From UBA993 sp964485855 (GTDB lineage: Bacteria > Bacillota > Dethiobacteria > DTU022), in the NCBI GenBank assembly GCA_964485855.1, contig CAZAKI010000013.1, forward strand, positions 1-49,137: a stretch of 49,137 nucleotides of DNA, written 5' to 3'. This document shows, piece after piece, positions 32,352-40,049 of this stretch. The notes under the pieces were generated by a model. It had not been told where the DNA came from and did no database searches. It saw only the letters and a program-made list of their open reading frames with translations. A program made the position numbers and the translations under genes. Numbering within the stretch: position 1 is the first letter of the stretch; every line of letters begins with the position of its first letter.

Positions 32352-33074
32352 TCATTTTCCCAAACCCAACCGCACAACCAGCTTTTCCGGCAAGCCGGCA
32401 AAGAGCAGTTTCTTTTGGGCTTCCCGAACAGCGTAGTTCAACCGGCGCAGCTGAACTGTTTTTGTTTTATCATCATAGAGCACATAGGAGCTACGCGGAT
32501 CGCGATCCCTGGGTTGCCCGACACTGCCGACATTGATTAAATATTTACAGCCCGGCTTGATTTTAACTACGTCATAAAAAGACCTGATAATCTGCTTATC
32601 CTGAGTAAAGCAGAGCGGCACGTGGGTATGCCCGTTAAAGCAGAGGTCGCTTTCCTGGTGTGCGAAGTGTAATTCTGCTTCTTCTACTTTCAGGACATAA
32701 CCCCAACCTTCAGGCTGATAGAGATTGCTGTGCACCAGTGTGAAATCGGAGACGGTGGCAATCAGGGGCAACTGGCGCAGATAGGCGAGCTGTTCATCTG
32801 AAAGCTGCTCCCGGGTCCATTCGATGATCTCAGCAAGCTGTGGGGGGAAATCATTAAGATGTGCATCCTGTGAGCAGTAGTAGTCATGGTTGCCGCAGAT
32901 GATAACGGCTGCCAACTCTTTTATCTTGTCGAGGCAAAGTGCCGGATCGGCATTGTAGCCAACTGTGTCTCCTAGACATAATAATTGATCGGCACCATGC
33001 TGCTGAGCATCTTCGATGACCGCAGTCAAAGCTTCCCAATTGCTGTGCACATCACTTAATATTGCATATTTCAT
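32352..33074 (-). CDS. Calcineurin-like metallophosphoesterase
   Basis: Two-metal phosphoesterase of the YfcE/MPP group; substrate unknown. All metal motifs are visible: SDVHSN (DxH) at about residue 8, GDTVGYNADP (GD), CGNHDYY (GNHD), the HSNLY histidine and GHTHVPL (GHxH). The 240-residue length and the C-terminal GLPEKLVVRLGLG are typical. It is on the minus strand and lies 68 bp after nikR in the same direction, so the two may share a transcript. A further 39 codons are open after its TGA stop, but I consider that chance. Confidence 0.92.
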   Translation of the reverse strand: MKYAILSDVHSNWEALTAVIEDAQQHGADQLLCLGDTVGYNADPALCLDKIKELAAVIICGNHDYYCSQDAHLNDFPPQLAEIIEWTREQLSDEQLAYLRQLPLIATVSDFTLVHSNLYQPEGWGYVLKVEEAELHFAHQESDLCFNGHTHVPLCFTQDKQIIRSFYDVVKIKPGCKYLINVGSVGQPRDRDPRSSYVLYDDKTKTVQLRRLNYAVREAQKKLLFAGLPEKLVVRLGLGK

Positions 33075-33142
33075 CTTATGTGGTTAAAATCAGCCTTTAA
33101 CTAAAGATCATTTTCAGCTGAAGCTAGCTAATACCTCACCGG

Positions 33143-33562
33143 TCAGTTAAGTTCTTTACCGGTAGAGGTGATCGTCAGCTTTCCATGCTTAACCCCTTTG
33201 ACCCCGATTAACTGGCCGGCCAGCTGCTTTGCTTCACCGGCAGGACCTTTGATTACCATCACTTCTAAGCAGTGTTCGTGTTCCAAGTGAACATGCATTA
33301 CTGAAATAATCAGGTTGTGATGATCGTGCTGCAGCTTTAGTAATAGATCGCTCAGGCCCCGAACATGATGGTTGTAGATAATGGTGATTGTTCCGGCAAC
33401 TTCCTCGTCGTCCCTTGACCATTCCACCTCGACAAGCTGATTGCGAATCAAATCTCTAATTGCCTCAGAACGGTTAGGAAATCCTTGCTTTACTATTTCC
33501 CGGTCAAGCCTGTCTAAAAGTTTTTTCTCCATTGATATGCCAAAGCGTATTAAATCGGGCAT
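33143..33562 (-). CDS. nikR: Nickel-responsive regulator NikR-like
   Basis: Ribbon-helix-helix repressor with a C-terminal ACT-like metal domain. The N-terminus (RFGISMEKKLLDRLDREI ... NRSEAIRDLIRN) is the RHH DNA-binding fold. The C-domain keeps the high-affinity nickel ligands: His in QHDHHNLI, HVH in MHVHLEHEHC and the Cys of HCLEV, matching E. coli H76, H87, H89 and C95. ATG 33562 follows AGGAGGCGG by 9 bp; GTG 33565 is in frame. No nickel transporter or enzyme is adjacent, so its targets are probably elsewhere in the genome. 139 residues. Confidence 0.92.
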   Translation of the reverse strand: MPDLIRFGISMEKKLLDRLDREIVKQGFPNRSEAIRDLIRNQLVEVEWSRDDEEVAGTITIIYNHHVRGLSDLLLKLQHDHHNLIISVMHVHLEHEHCLEVMVIKGPAGEAKQLAGQLIGVKGVKHGKLTITSTGKELN

Positions 33563-33589
33563 CACAGTCCGCCTCCTGGTTTATTTTTA

Positions 33590-33605
33590 ATTATAGCACA
33601 GTGCT
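33590..33605 (-). promoter_or_regulatory. nikR extended -10 overlapped by an 11-bp palindrome
   Basis: On the minus strand TATAAT (33595-33590) is preceded by TGC, giving an extended -10 with a weak -35. The perfect palindrome AGCACAGTGCT (33595-33605) overlaps it and could be an operator for NikR or another regulator. Confidence 0.5.
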
Positions 33606-33659
33606 TTTGCCCTTTTTCACAAAACTGTTGACGCAATTTGATCTGAGCAAAGCGGGTAA

Positions 33660-33688
33660 TTGAAATCTAGCAGGGTATACTCTATAAT
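33660..33688 (+). promoter_or_regulatory. Promoter of the Na/Pi symporter
   Basis: TTGAAA (33660-33665), a 17-bp spacer and a perfect TATAAT (33683-33688), reading rightward from the divergent nikR intergenic region. Confidence 0.8.
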
Positions 33689-33741
33689 TGGTCGAAGAAA
33701 TATAATATCTAAGTCTATCAACTCCTGGAGTGGGGGTACAG

Positions 33742-35346
33742 TTGTTGTTCTGGAGCATATTTTTCAGTACTCTTGGCGGGCTGGGTCTTTTTTTGTTTGG
33801 CATTCAGATCATGGCTTCCGGGATGCAAAAAGCGGCCGGTGACCGTTTCCGGCGCATCCTCGAAATGCTCACCAATAATCCGGTCCTGGGAGTACTGACC
33901 GGTATTATTGTGACGGTTCTGGTGCAAAGCAGCAGTACTTCTACCGTCATGGTGGTTGGTTTTGCCAATGCCGGTTTAATGAACTTATCCCAGGCGATCA
34001 GCGTAATCATCGGGGCGAATATCGGCACTACGGTTACTGCCCAGATTATCTCATTTAAAATAGGGGCGATCGCCTTTCCAATCATCGGGGTTGGTTCACT
34101 GCTTAACTTTTTCGGCCGTCGCCGCCTTCATCGCTACCTGGGTCAAACCCTGCTTGGGTTTGGCCTTTTATTTTTAGGGATGACAACGATGTCCGGCGGC
34201 ATGAGTCCACTGCGCGAATATGAAGCATTTCATTCGCTGTTGTTGCAATTTGCCAGTTATCCAATCCTTGGTATTCTGTGCGGCGCAGCTTTTACGGCTG
34301 TTGTCCAGAGTAGCAGTGCAGCCACCGGGGTAATTATCGCTCTGACCCTGCAAGATCTGATTCCCTTTAATGCTGCTGTTCCCCTGGTTTTGGGCACCAA
34401 TATTGGGACCTGTGTTACAGCAATTCTCGCCAGCATCGGGGCAAACGTTGCCGCCAGGAGAGCAGCAGTTGCGCACGTGCTTTTTAATTTGATTGGAGTA
34501 ATCCTCGCTTTAGTCTTTTTGAAACCCTTTACGGCTTTGATCCTGGAAACTGCATCTACGGTTCCGCGTCAGGTCGCTAACACCCATACGATCTTTAACA
34601 CCTTGAATACCTTAGTATTCCTGGTTTTTATCAAATACTTTTCCCGGTTAGTCTGTTGGATTGTGCCCGGTGAGGATAAAAAAATTGAATTTGGCCCAAA
34701 ATATTTAGATTCCCGTATTCTAAAAACTCCGGCGGTAGCCATTGGTGGTGCCAAACAGGAGCTATTACGGATGGCCGGTATTGCCCGGGAAATGCTTGAT
34801 GAATCAATGCTGGTTTTTCTGAATAATGATCTAAAGCAGATCAAGCATATTGAGCAGATGGAAGAGCTGGTTGATGGTCTGGAAAAGGAGATCAACATTT
34901 ACCTTGCAGAGCTGTCCCAGCATTCTCTTTCCAGTGAACAATCGAAAGAGGTTGCCGGCTTGATGTCGGCGGCTAATGACCTAGAGCGGATTGGCGATCA
35001 TGCCGAAAATATTATGCAGCTATCCGAAATAAAAACGGAAGAGCGGCTACCCTTTTCAGCTACAGCGCTGGAAGAGATCACTGCAATGTATGAAATGGTA
35101 GTTTCCATGTTGGAAAAAGCAATCAAGGCTTTCGAGCATAACGATCGAGAACTGGCTCGCTTTGTAGTTTCTGAAGATGACCTGGTTGATAATGAAGAAA
35201 AAGTTTTACGTAAAAAGCACATCGATCGGATTAATACGAAGAAATGTTACCCGCAGTCCGGGGTGATCTTTCTGGATTTATTGAGCAACCTTGAAAGGGT
35301 TGCCGATCATGCCAATAATATTGCCTATCTTGTGGTGGAAGAGTAA
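33742..35346 (+). CDS. Na+/phosphate cotransporter with PhoU-like domain
   Basis: NptA/PNaS-type symporter importing (or, in some bacteria, exporting) phosphate with Na+. The membrane part (about residues 1-310) contains the two inverted Na/Pi-cotransporter repeats with QSSS signatures: LVQSSSTSTVMVVGFA...IGANIGTTVTA and VVQSSSAATGVIIALT...GTNIGTCVTA. The C-terminal third (about residues 335-530) is a PhoU-like helical domain with two ERIGDHAENI/ERVADHANNI-type metal motifs. TTG 33742 is my preferred start; GTG 33730 is in frame but overlaps the likely Shine-Dalgarno (GGAG). Confidence 0.93.
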   Translation: MLFWSIFFSTLGGLGLFLFGIQIMASGMQKAAGDRFRRILEMLTNNPVLGVLTGIIVTVLVQSSSTSTVMVVGFANAGLMNLSQAISVIIGANIGTTVTAQIISFKIGAIAFPIIGVGSLLNFFGRRRLHRYLGQTLLGFGLLFLGMTTMSGGMSPLREYEAFHSLLLQFASYPILGILCGAAFTAVVQSSSAATGVIIALTLQDLIPFNAAVPLVLGTNIGTCVTAILASIGANVAARRAAVAHVLFNLIGVILALVFLKPFTALILETASTVPRQVANTHTIFNTLNTLVFLVFIKYFSRLVCWIVPGEDKKIEFGPKYLDSRILKTPAVAIGGAKQELLRMAGIAREMLDESMLVFLNNDLKQIKHIEQMEELVDGLEKEINIYLAELSQHSLSSEQSKEVAGLMSAANDLERIGDHAENIMQLSEIKTEERLPFSATALEEITAMYEMVVSMLEKAIKAFEHNDRELARFVVSEDDLVDNEEKVLRKKHIDRINTKKCYPQSGVIFLDLLSNLERVADHANNIAYLVVEE

Positions 35347-35366
35347 CTGCTTAGCGGGGAGAGATC

Positions 35367-36389
35367 ATGGCGAGAATCAACAAAAAAATCAGGGGAACCC
35401 TGCTGCTCGATAACAGCCTGTCATCAATCGGGAAAGCAGCGGAAATACTGAAAGCAGGCGGCCTGGTTGCTTTTCCGACTGAAACAGTTTATGGTCTCGG
35501 TGCCCGAGCCACTGATCCTGCTGCTGTGAAGAAAATATTTACAGTCAAGGGCCGTCCGGCTGATAACCCCCTCATAGTTCATCTAGCCTCCCCCAGGCAG
35601 CTCGATGATGTAGCTCTGGAGATCCCTCCGGAAGCAGAATTGCTGGCCAAGAGATTTTGGCCGGGTCCGTTGAGCCTTGTCCTCAAACGTTCAAAATTAA
35701 TTGCACCGGAAGTGAGTGCCGGTTTACAGACTGTTGCCGTGCGGATGCCGGCTCATCCAACAGCCCTCAAACTAATCAAGGCTGTTGGTGATCCCCTGGC
35801 TGCACCCAGTGCGAATCTGGCCGGCCGGCCCAGCCCCACATCATATCAACATGTCCTCAATGATTTGTCAGGCAAGATTGATGCCGTGATCAAAGCTACT
35901 CACTGCCGGATTGGGGTCGAATCGACAGTTCTGGATTTAACCGTTGATCAACCAGTTATCCTCAGGCCAGGCGGAGTGCCCAGGGAAGATCTGGAAGAGG
36001 CACTGAATCGGCAGATAATGGTTGCCGGAACAAAGCATAAGCCTGATTCCCCAAGTTCACCGGGTATGAAGTATCGGCACTATGCGCCGTCTGCACCGCT
36101 GATCCTGATCACGGGCGAGCCGGACAGAAGAAAGCAGTTGATCGCCAGCCTTGCCGAGAGCTTCCGGCGACAGGGTTTTAAAGTCGGTTTGTTGAATAAA
36201 AAAATGGATCTGGTTTATGGAGAAAAAGAACAATGCGCAAAAATGGCCGCCGCCCTGTACAATCGACTGCGGTTACTGGATCTGAGAGCAGTAGATTTGA
36301 TTCTGGCTGAAGAAACCGGAAATGATGGCCTCGGTCTTGCGGTCATGAACCGCCTGCGCAAAGCGGCGTTTAGAATTCTTAAAGTATGA
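35367..36389 (+). CDS. Threonylcarbamoyl-AMP synthase TsaC/Sua5 (YwlC)
   Basis: Makes L-threonylcarbamoyl-AMP for t6A37 tRNA modification. The YrdC/TsaC domain (about residues 15-200) has GGLVAFPTETVYGLGARA, the KGRPADNPLIVHL substrate loop and APSANLAGRPSPT. The C-terminal Sua5 domain (about residues 235-340) with PSSPGMKYRHYAP at the linker makes this the long Sua5 form. 340 residues is normal. The GGGGAGAG Shine-Dalgarno precedes ATG 35367. It sits just before the ywlE-rpiB-glyA-upp group, the same order as in B. subtilis. Confidence 0.95.
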   Translation: MARINKKIRGTLLLDNSLSSIGKAAEILKAGGLVAFPTETVYGLGARATDPAAVKKIFTVKGRPADNPLIVHLASPRQLDDVALEIPPEAELLAKRFWPGPLSLVLKRSKLIAPEVSAGLQTVAVRMPAHPTALKLIKAVGDPLAAPSANLAGRPSPTSYQHVLNDLSGKIDAVIKATHCRIGVESTVLDLTVDQPVILRPGGVPREDLEEALNRQIMVAGTKHKPDSPSSPGMKYRHYAPSAPLILITGEPDRRKQLIASLAESFRRQGFKVGLLNKKMDLVYGEKEQCAKMAAALYNRLRLLDLRAVDLILAEETGNDGLGLAVMNRLRKAAFRILKV

Positions 36390-36415
36390 TCGAAGTCTTT
36401 TAAGGGAGGCAAATA

Positions 36416-36798
36416 TTGCTAAGCATCCTCTTTATCTGCACCGGGAATACCTGCCGCAGTCCACTGGCAGAATACCTGCTGCACTCTCTTCTCGAGCAGG
36501 AGAAAACCGCTTTTAAAGTCAAGGTTTCATCAGCAGGTCTACATGTCCGGGATCAACAGATTATCGCAGCAGAAGCAAGCAGGTTACTTGATGAAGCGAA
36601 AATCCGGCACGATCCCCGGAGAGCGGCCATAGCTGTTAATCATAAAACAGTAAGCGAAGCCGACCTGATCCTGACCATGACTGACGACCAGCTCAGGCAA
36701 ATATGCCTGCGTTTTCCGGAGGTTACCGGAAAAACCTTTTTGTTGAAGGAATATTGTGATCTTGGCGGTGGTGACGTTGAAGATCCAATCGGCGGGAG
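36416..36798 (+). CDS. Low-molecular-weight phosphatase, YwlE-like (3' end in gap)
   Basis: Protein arginine/tyrosine phosphatase family. The catalytic P-loop CX5R is CTGNTCRS at about residues 8-15; the Thr in that loop matches YwlE, the B. subtilis protein-arginine phosphatase. The general-acid Asp is in VEDPIGG at about residue 121. Only 127 residues are visible and about 25 C-terminal residues are in the gap. The TTG start at 36416 follows GGGAGG. An uninterrupted frame across the N run falsely fuses it to RpiB. Confidence 0.9.
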
Positions 36799-36898
36799 NN
36801 NNNNNNNNNNNNNNNNNNNNNNNNNNNNNNNNNNNNNNNNNNNNNNNNNNNNNNNNNNNNNNNNNNNNNNNNNNNNNNNNNNNNNNNNNNNNNNNNNN
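36799..36898. other. Assembly gap (100 N) between ywlE-like gene and rpiB
   Basis: Exactly 100 N. About 25 codons of the phosphatase, an intergenic spacer and about 70 codons of RpiB are missing, so roughly 300 nt. Confidence 0.9.
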
Positions 36899-37147
36899 TG
36901 TGGCACTGGCATCGGCATGGCAATAGTGGCCAATAAACACCGGGGAATCCGCGCTGCTTTATGCGCCGATTCCTATTCTGCCCGCCTGGCCCGCGAGCAT
37001 AACAACGCCAATATCCTGACTCTCGGGGCAAGAGTGATCGGCTCCGGTCTGGCAGAAGAAATTGTCAGCGTATTTATCAATTCATCATTTGTCGGAGACA
37101 GGCATGAAAGGCGAGTAAAAAAAATTGAAGCCTTAGACCAGTACTGA
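36899..37147 (+). CDS. rpiB: Ribose-5-phosphate isomerase B (5' end in gap)
   Basis: Interconverts ribose 5-phosphate and ribulose 5-phosphate. The visible 82 residues are the C-terminal half of RpiB: CGTGIGMAIVANKHRGIRAA contains the catalytic cysteine, REHNNANILTLGARVIG the conserved His and Asn, and GDRHERRV the phosphate-binding arginines. The N-terminal ~70 residues and start codon are in the gap. The position after a ywlE-like gene and before glyA is exactly that of ywlF (rpiB) in B. subtilis, which supports two genes rather than a fusion. Confidence 0.93.
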   Translation, partial: CGTGIGMAIVANKHRGIRAALCADSYSARLAREHNNANILTLGARVIGSGLAEEIVSVFINSSFVGDRHERRVKKIEALDQY

Positions 37148-37242
37148 CAAATTTGCACTAGCAGTTCAAGAAATAGAGATTTGATTTGCTGCACAATATC
37201 GAGCTTATCACTTAAATTAGCAGATGGAGATGTTCAAAGTAG

Positions 37243-38502
37243 ATGAATCATTTAAATGAAGCAATGGAAAACAGGACCCTAACGATGATTGACCCCGAAA
37301 TAGCCGCAACCATTAAACAGGAAATAAAACGTCAACAGGAAACTTTGATCATGATTGCTTCTGAAAACCTGGTCAGCCAGGCAGTGCTGGAAGCCCAGGG
37401 CTCTGTTTTGACTAATAAATACGCTGAAGGATACCCGGGTCTGCGTTATTATGGTGGGTGCCTGTGTGTAGACAAGGCTGAAGAGTTGGCTTGCAGCAGA
37501 GCTAAGGATATTTTCCAGGCAGAACATGTCAATGTCCAACCACATTCAGGCACCTCGGCTAACATGGCTGTTTACCTGGCCTTACTTGAGCCCGGTGATC
37601 GCATCCTGGGTATGGATTTAAGCCATGGCGGGCATCTGACGCATGGCAGCAAAGTTAATATTTCCGGACTTTACTACGATGCTTTCAGCTACAAAGTCGA
37701 CCGCGAATCGAATTTGATCCATATTGATCAGGTCCGGGCTAAGGCGCTCGAGACAAAACCGAAGCTAATTATTGCCGGGGCCAGCTCCTATCCGCGCAGA
37801 ATCGATTTTGAAGGTTTTAGAGCGCTGGCGGAAGAAGTGGGTGCCATATTCATGGTTGACATGGCTCATACAGCCGGGCTGATTGCGGCCGGTGTTCATC
37901 CAAACCCGGTGCATAGCGCCGATATCGTTACAGCCACAACCCATAAAACATTTCGCGGTCCGCGGGGAGGCTTAATTCTCTGCCGTAGCAAGTATGCTGC
38001 AGCGATCGATAAAGCTGTTTTTCCCGGTTTACAGGGTGGTCCGCTGATGCACACCATCGCCGCAAAGGCTGTATCCTTTAAAGAGGCCCAGCAACCCGGT
38101 TTTGTTCAGTACCAGCAGGCAGTGTTGGACAGCGCCAGGGCTCTGGCAGAAGGATTGCTTGAACATGGTTTTAACCTGGTTACCGGGGGCACCGATACAC
38201 ACCTTGTCCTGATTGACTTGCGTAATAAAAAGATCAGCGGCCGGGATGCAGAAAAATTATTGGAAAGTGTTAAGATTACAGTCAATAAAAATGTTATTCC
38301 CTATGACCCCAGGGGAGCCAATGATCCCAGCGGAATCAGGCTGGGTACTCCGACTCTTGCTTCAAGAGGGATGGGGCCGCGGGAAATGAAAATGATTGCC
38401 GGCTTAATCAGCTCCGCCCTTGATCAGCGGAGTGATTCAAATCGCCTCCAGAAAATAAAAGAGGAGGTGGATATGCTCTGCAATACTTTCCCCGCTTACT
38501 AA
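37243..38502 (+). CDS. glyA: Serine hydroxymethyltransferase
   Basis: PLP enzyme converting serine + tetrahydrofolate to glycine + methylene-THF. The PLP lysine is in TTHKTFRGPRGG at about residue 231; SENLVS, NKYAEGYPGLRYYGGC, NVQPHSGTSANMAVY and DMAHTAGLIA are all family motifs. 419 residues is normal. ATG 37243 follows GGAGATG at a rather long distance; ATG 37264 is another possible start. It precedes upp, as in B. subtilis. The 95 bp upstream contains no gene. Confidence 0.97.
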   Translation: MNHLNEAMENRTLTMIDPEIAATIKQEIKRQQETLIMIASENLVSQAVLEAQGSVLTNKYAEGYPGLRYYGGCLCVDKAEELACSRAKDIFQAEHVNVQPHSGTSANMAVYLALLEPGDRILGMDLSHGGHLTHGSKVNISGLYYDAFSYKVDRESNLIHIDQVRAKALETKPKLIIAGASSYPRRIDFEGFRALAEEVGAIFMVDMAHTAGLIAAGVHPNPVHSADIVTATTHKTFRGPRGGLILCRSKYAAAIDKAVFPGLQGGPLMHTIAAKAVSFKEAQQPGFVQYQQAVLDSARALAEGLLEHGFNLVTGGTDTHLVLIDLRNKKISGRDAEKLLESVKITVNKNVIPYDPRGANDPSGIRLGTPTLASRGMGPREMKMIAGLISSALDQRSDSNRLQKIKEEVDMLCNTFPAY

Positions 38503-38526
38503 TCATGTTTTGAGGAGATGAGTTAA

Positions 38527-39156
38527 ATGCAAAATGTAACTGTTCTCAATCATCCGCTGGTTCAGCATAAGCTGACCCTCTGCCGGAAAAAAGAAACGGA
38601 AAACTGGCAATTTCGTGATTTGGTCGAAGAGATTACCGCGATGCTGATCTATGAGGCTACCAAGGATATGGAAACTGTGGAGGCCGACATTGTCACCCCG
38701 GTTTCTGCGGCCAAGGGGATCCTGATTAAAAGGCCCAATCCCGTTTTTGTGGCTGTTCTGAGGGCCGGGCTGGGAATGGTACCCGGAGCCTTAAGGCTTT
38801 TCCCCTATGCCCGCGCCGGCCATATCGGTTTATATCGCGATCACGACACCCATGTTCCCGTTGAATATTATTGTAACTTACCTCCTAATATAAATGACCT
38901 CGATTGCTTCCTGCTTGAACCGATGCTGGCCACCGGTGGTTCGGCAGCGCATGCGGTTGATATGCTCAAAAAAGCCGGAGTAAAAAAGATAAAACTGCTC
39001 AGCCTGATTGCTGCTCCGGAAGGGATCAAAATGATTACGACCAATCACCCGGATATCAGAATTTACCTGGGAGCTCTTGACGAAAAGCTGAATGAAAATG
39101 CCTACATTGTACCAGGTTTGGGCGATGCCGGCGATCGGCTCTTTGGCACAGCCTGA
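38527..39156 (+). CDS. upp: Uracil phosphoribosyltransferase
   Basis: Salvages uracil to UMP with PRPP. The 209-residue protein starts with the family pattern NVTVLNHPLVQHKLTLCR, has VAVLRAGLGMVPG and the PRPP-binding LLEPMLATGGSA at about residue 127, and ends with the uracil-binding YIVPGLGDAGDRLFGT. A GAGGAGATG Shine-Dalgarno precedes ATG 38527. In B. subtilis upp is followed by the F-type ATP synthase operon; here a deaminase and a V-type ATPase follow. Confidence 0.97.
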   Translation: MQNVTVLNHPLVQHKLTLCRKKETENWQFRDLVEEITAMLIYEATKDMETVEADIVTPVSAAKGILIKRPNPVFVAVLRAGLGMVPGALRLFPYARAGHIGLYRDHDTHVPVEYYCNLPPNINDLDCFLLEPMLATGGSAAHAVDMLKKAGVKKIKLLSLIAAPEGIKMITTNHPDIRIYLGALDEKLNENAYIVPGLGDAGDRLFGTA

Positions 39157-39176
39157 AAAAGTAGCGGAGGGTAATA

Positions 39177-39620
39177 ATGGCCAGACCGGAATGGGATCAA
39201 TATTTTATGGAAATAGCTGTGGTTGTCGCTTCACGCTCCACCTGTCTGCGCCGTCAGGTTGGAGCGTTGCTTGTATTGAATAAAAGAATATTATCCACCG
39301 GTTATAATGGCGCTCCGGTCGGCCTCAGTCACTGTGGAGAAATCGGCTGCCTGCGTGAACAGCTAAAGGTGCCATCCGGCGAACGGCACGAACTCTGCCG
39401 CGGCCTGCATGCTGAACAGAATGCCATTATCCAGGCGGCCGTCCATGGCGTTGCCATTAACGGGGCGGAGCTTTTCTGTACCCACTATCCCTGCGCGGTT
39501 TGCGCCAAAATGCTGGTCAATGCCGGGATTAAATCAGTAGTATTGGCTCACAACTACCCCGATGAACTGGCTAAAGCACTTTTCGCCGAAGCTGGAATTA
39601 AGGTCAGATATATAGTATAA
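39177..39620 (+). CDS. Deoxycytidylate (dCMP) deaminase
   Basis: Zinc deaminase converting dCMP to dUMP (ComEB/ComEA-type family). The zinc motif is HAEQNAI (His and catalytic Glu) at about residue 77 plus PCAVCAKML; the N-terminal WDQYFMEIAVVVASRSTCLRRQVGA and TGYNGAP are typical of dCMP deaminases. 147 residues. It starts 20 bp after upp, so both pyrimidine genes probably share a transcript. Confidence 0.93.
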   Translation: MARPEWDQYFMEIAVVVASRSTCLRRQVGALLVLNKRILSTGYNGAPVGLSHCGEIGCLREQLKVPSGERHELCRGLHAEQNAIIQAAVHGVAINGAELFCTHYPCAVCAKMLVNAGIKSVVLAHNYPDELAKALFAEAGIKVRYIV

Positions 39621-39722
39621 TTATTGCTGCTTGTTATGATTAATAATGTTCATATTGTCAGACTATAGTTTGCTATTCTTCTTGTTTAATCAGGCACAAT
39701 ATTAGACAGGTGGTGAAGTCTT

Positions 39723-40049
39723 TTGACTGTTGAACTGGTCAAAGCCATTAAAAATGCAGAAAATGAAGCGGAAAATAAGATCCGTGAAGCTCAGCAGAAT
39801 GCCCGCCAGGTTATCAGGGAAGCGGAAAATGCTGCCGAAACAGAATTGAAGCAGGCAGCGGCAGCCGCCGGAGAGGAAGCTAAAAAGCTGATTCTTAAGG
39901 CGGAGGAAGAAGCAGCTGCTGAAACCATACCGATCAATGAAAAACAGCGGGAGACGATCGCCGCTTTGAAAGCTGAAGCTGCCGGGCGAATGCCTGAAGC
40001 GCTGGCCCTGTTGAAAGCAAAGGTAGTGAAAACCGATGCCGATCATTGA
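39723..40049 (+). CDS. V-type ATPase peripheral-stalk subunit (NtpF/H-like)
   Basis: A 108-residue, strongly helical protein rich in Ala, Glu and Lys with heptad spacing over about residues 5-100 (NAENEAENKIREAQQNARQ...). It has no membrane segment. As first gene of the operon, directly before subunit I, it matches E. hirae ntpF, the coiled-coil stalk partner of subunit E. TTG 39723 follows AGGTGGTGAAG. An extended -10 like TGCTATTCT at 39671-39679 might be the operon promoter but lacks a good -35. It overlaps subunit I by 14 bp. Confidence 0.82.
   Translation: MTVELVKAIKNAENEAENKIREAQQNARQVIREAENAAETELKQAAAAAGEEAKKLILKAEEEAAAETIPINEKQRETIAALKAEAAGRMPEALALLKAKVVKTDADH

Noticed and set aside
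32235..32354. In-frame readthrough of the metallophosphatase TGA giving 39 extra codons (or a selenocysteine)
   Set aside because: The protein already has normal family length and a typical C-terminus before the TGA; the extension is largely the CAAACG palindromes, which happen to lack stops. No selenocysteine context is seen.
36416..37147. A true phosphatase-RpiB fusion protein
   Set aside because: The join lies entirely inside the 100-N gap and both domains are incomplete at it; synteny favours two genes.
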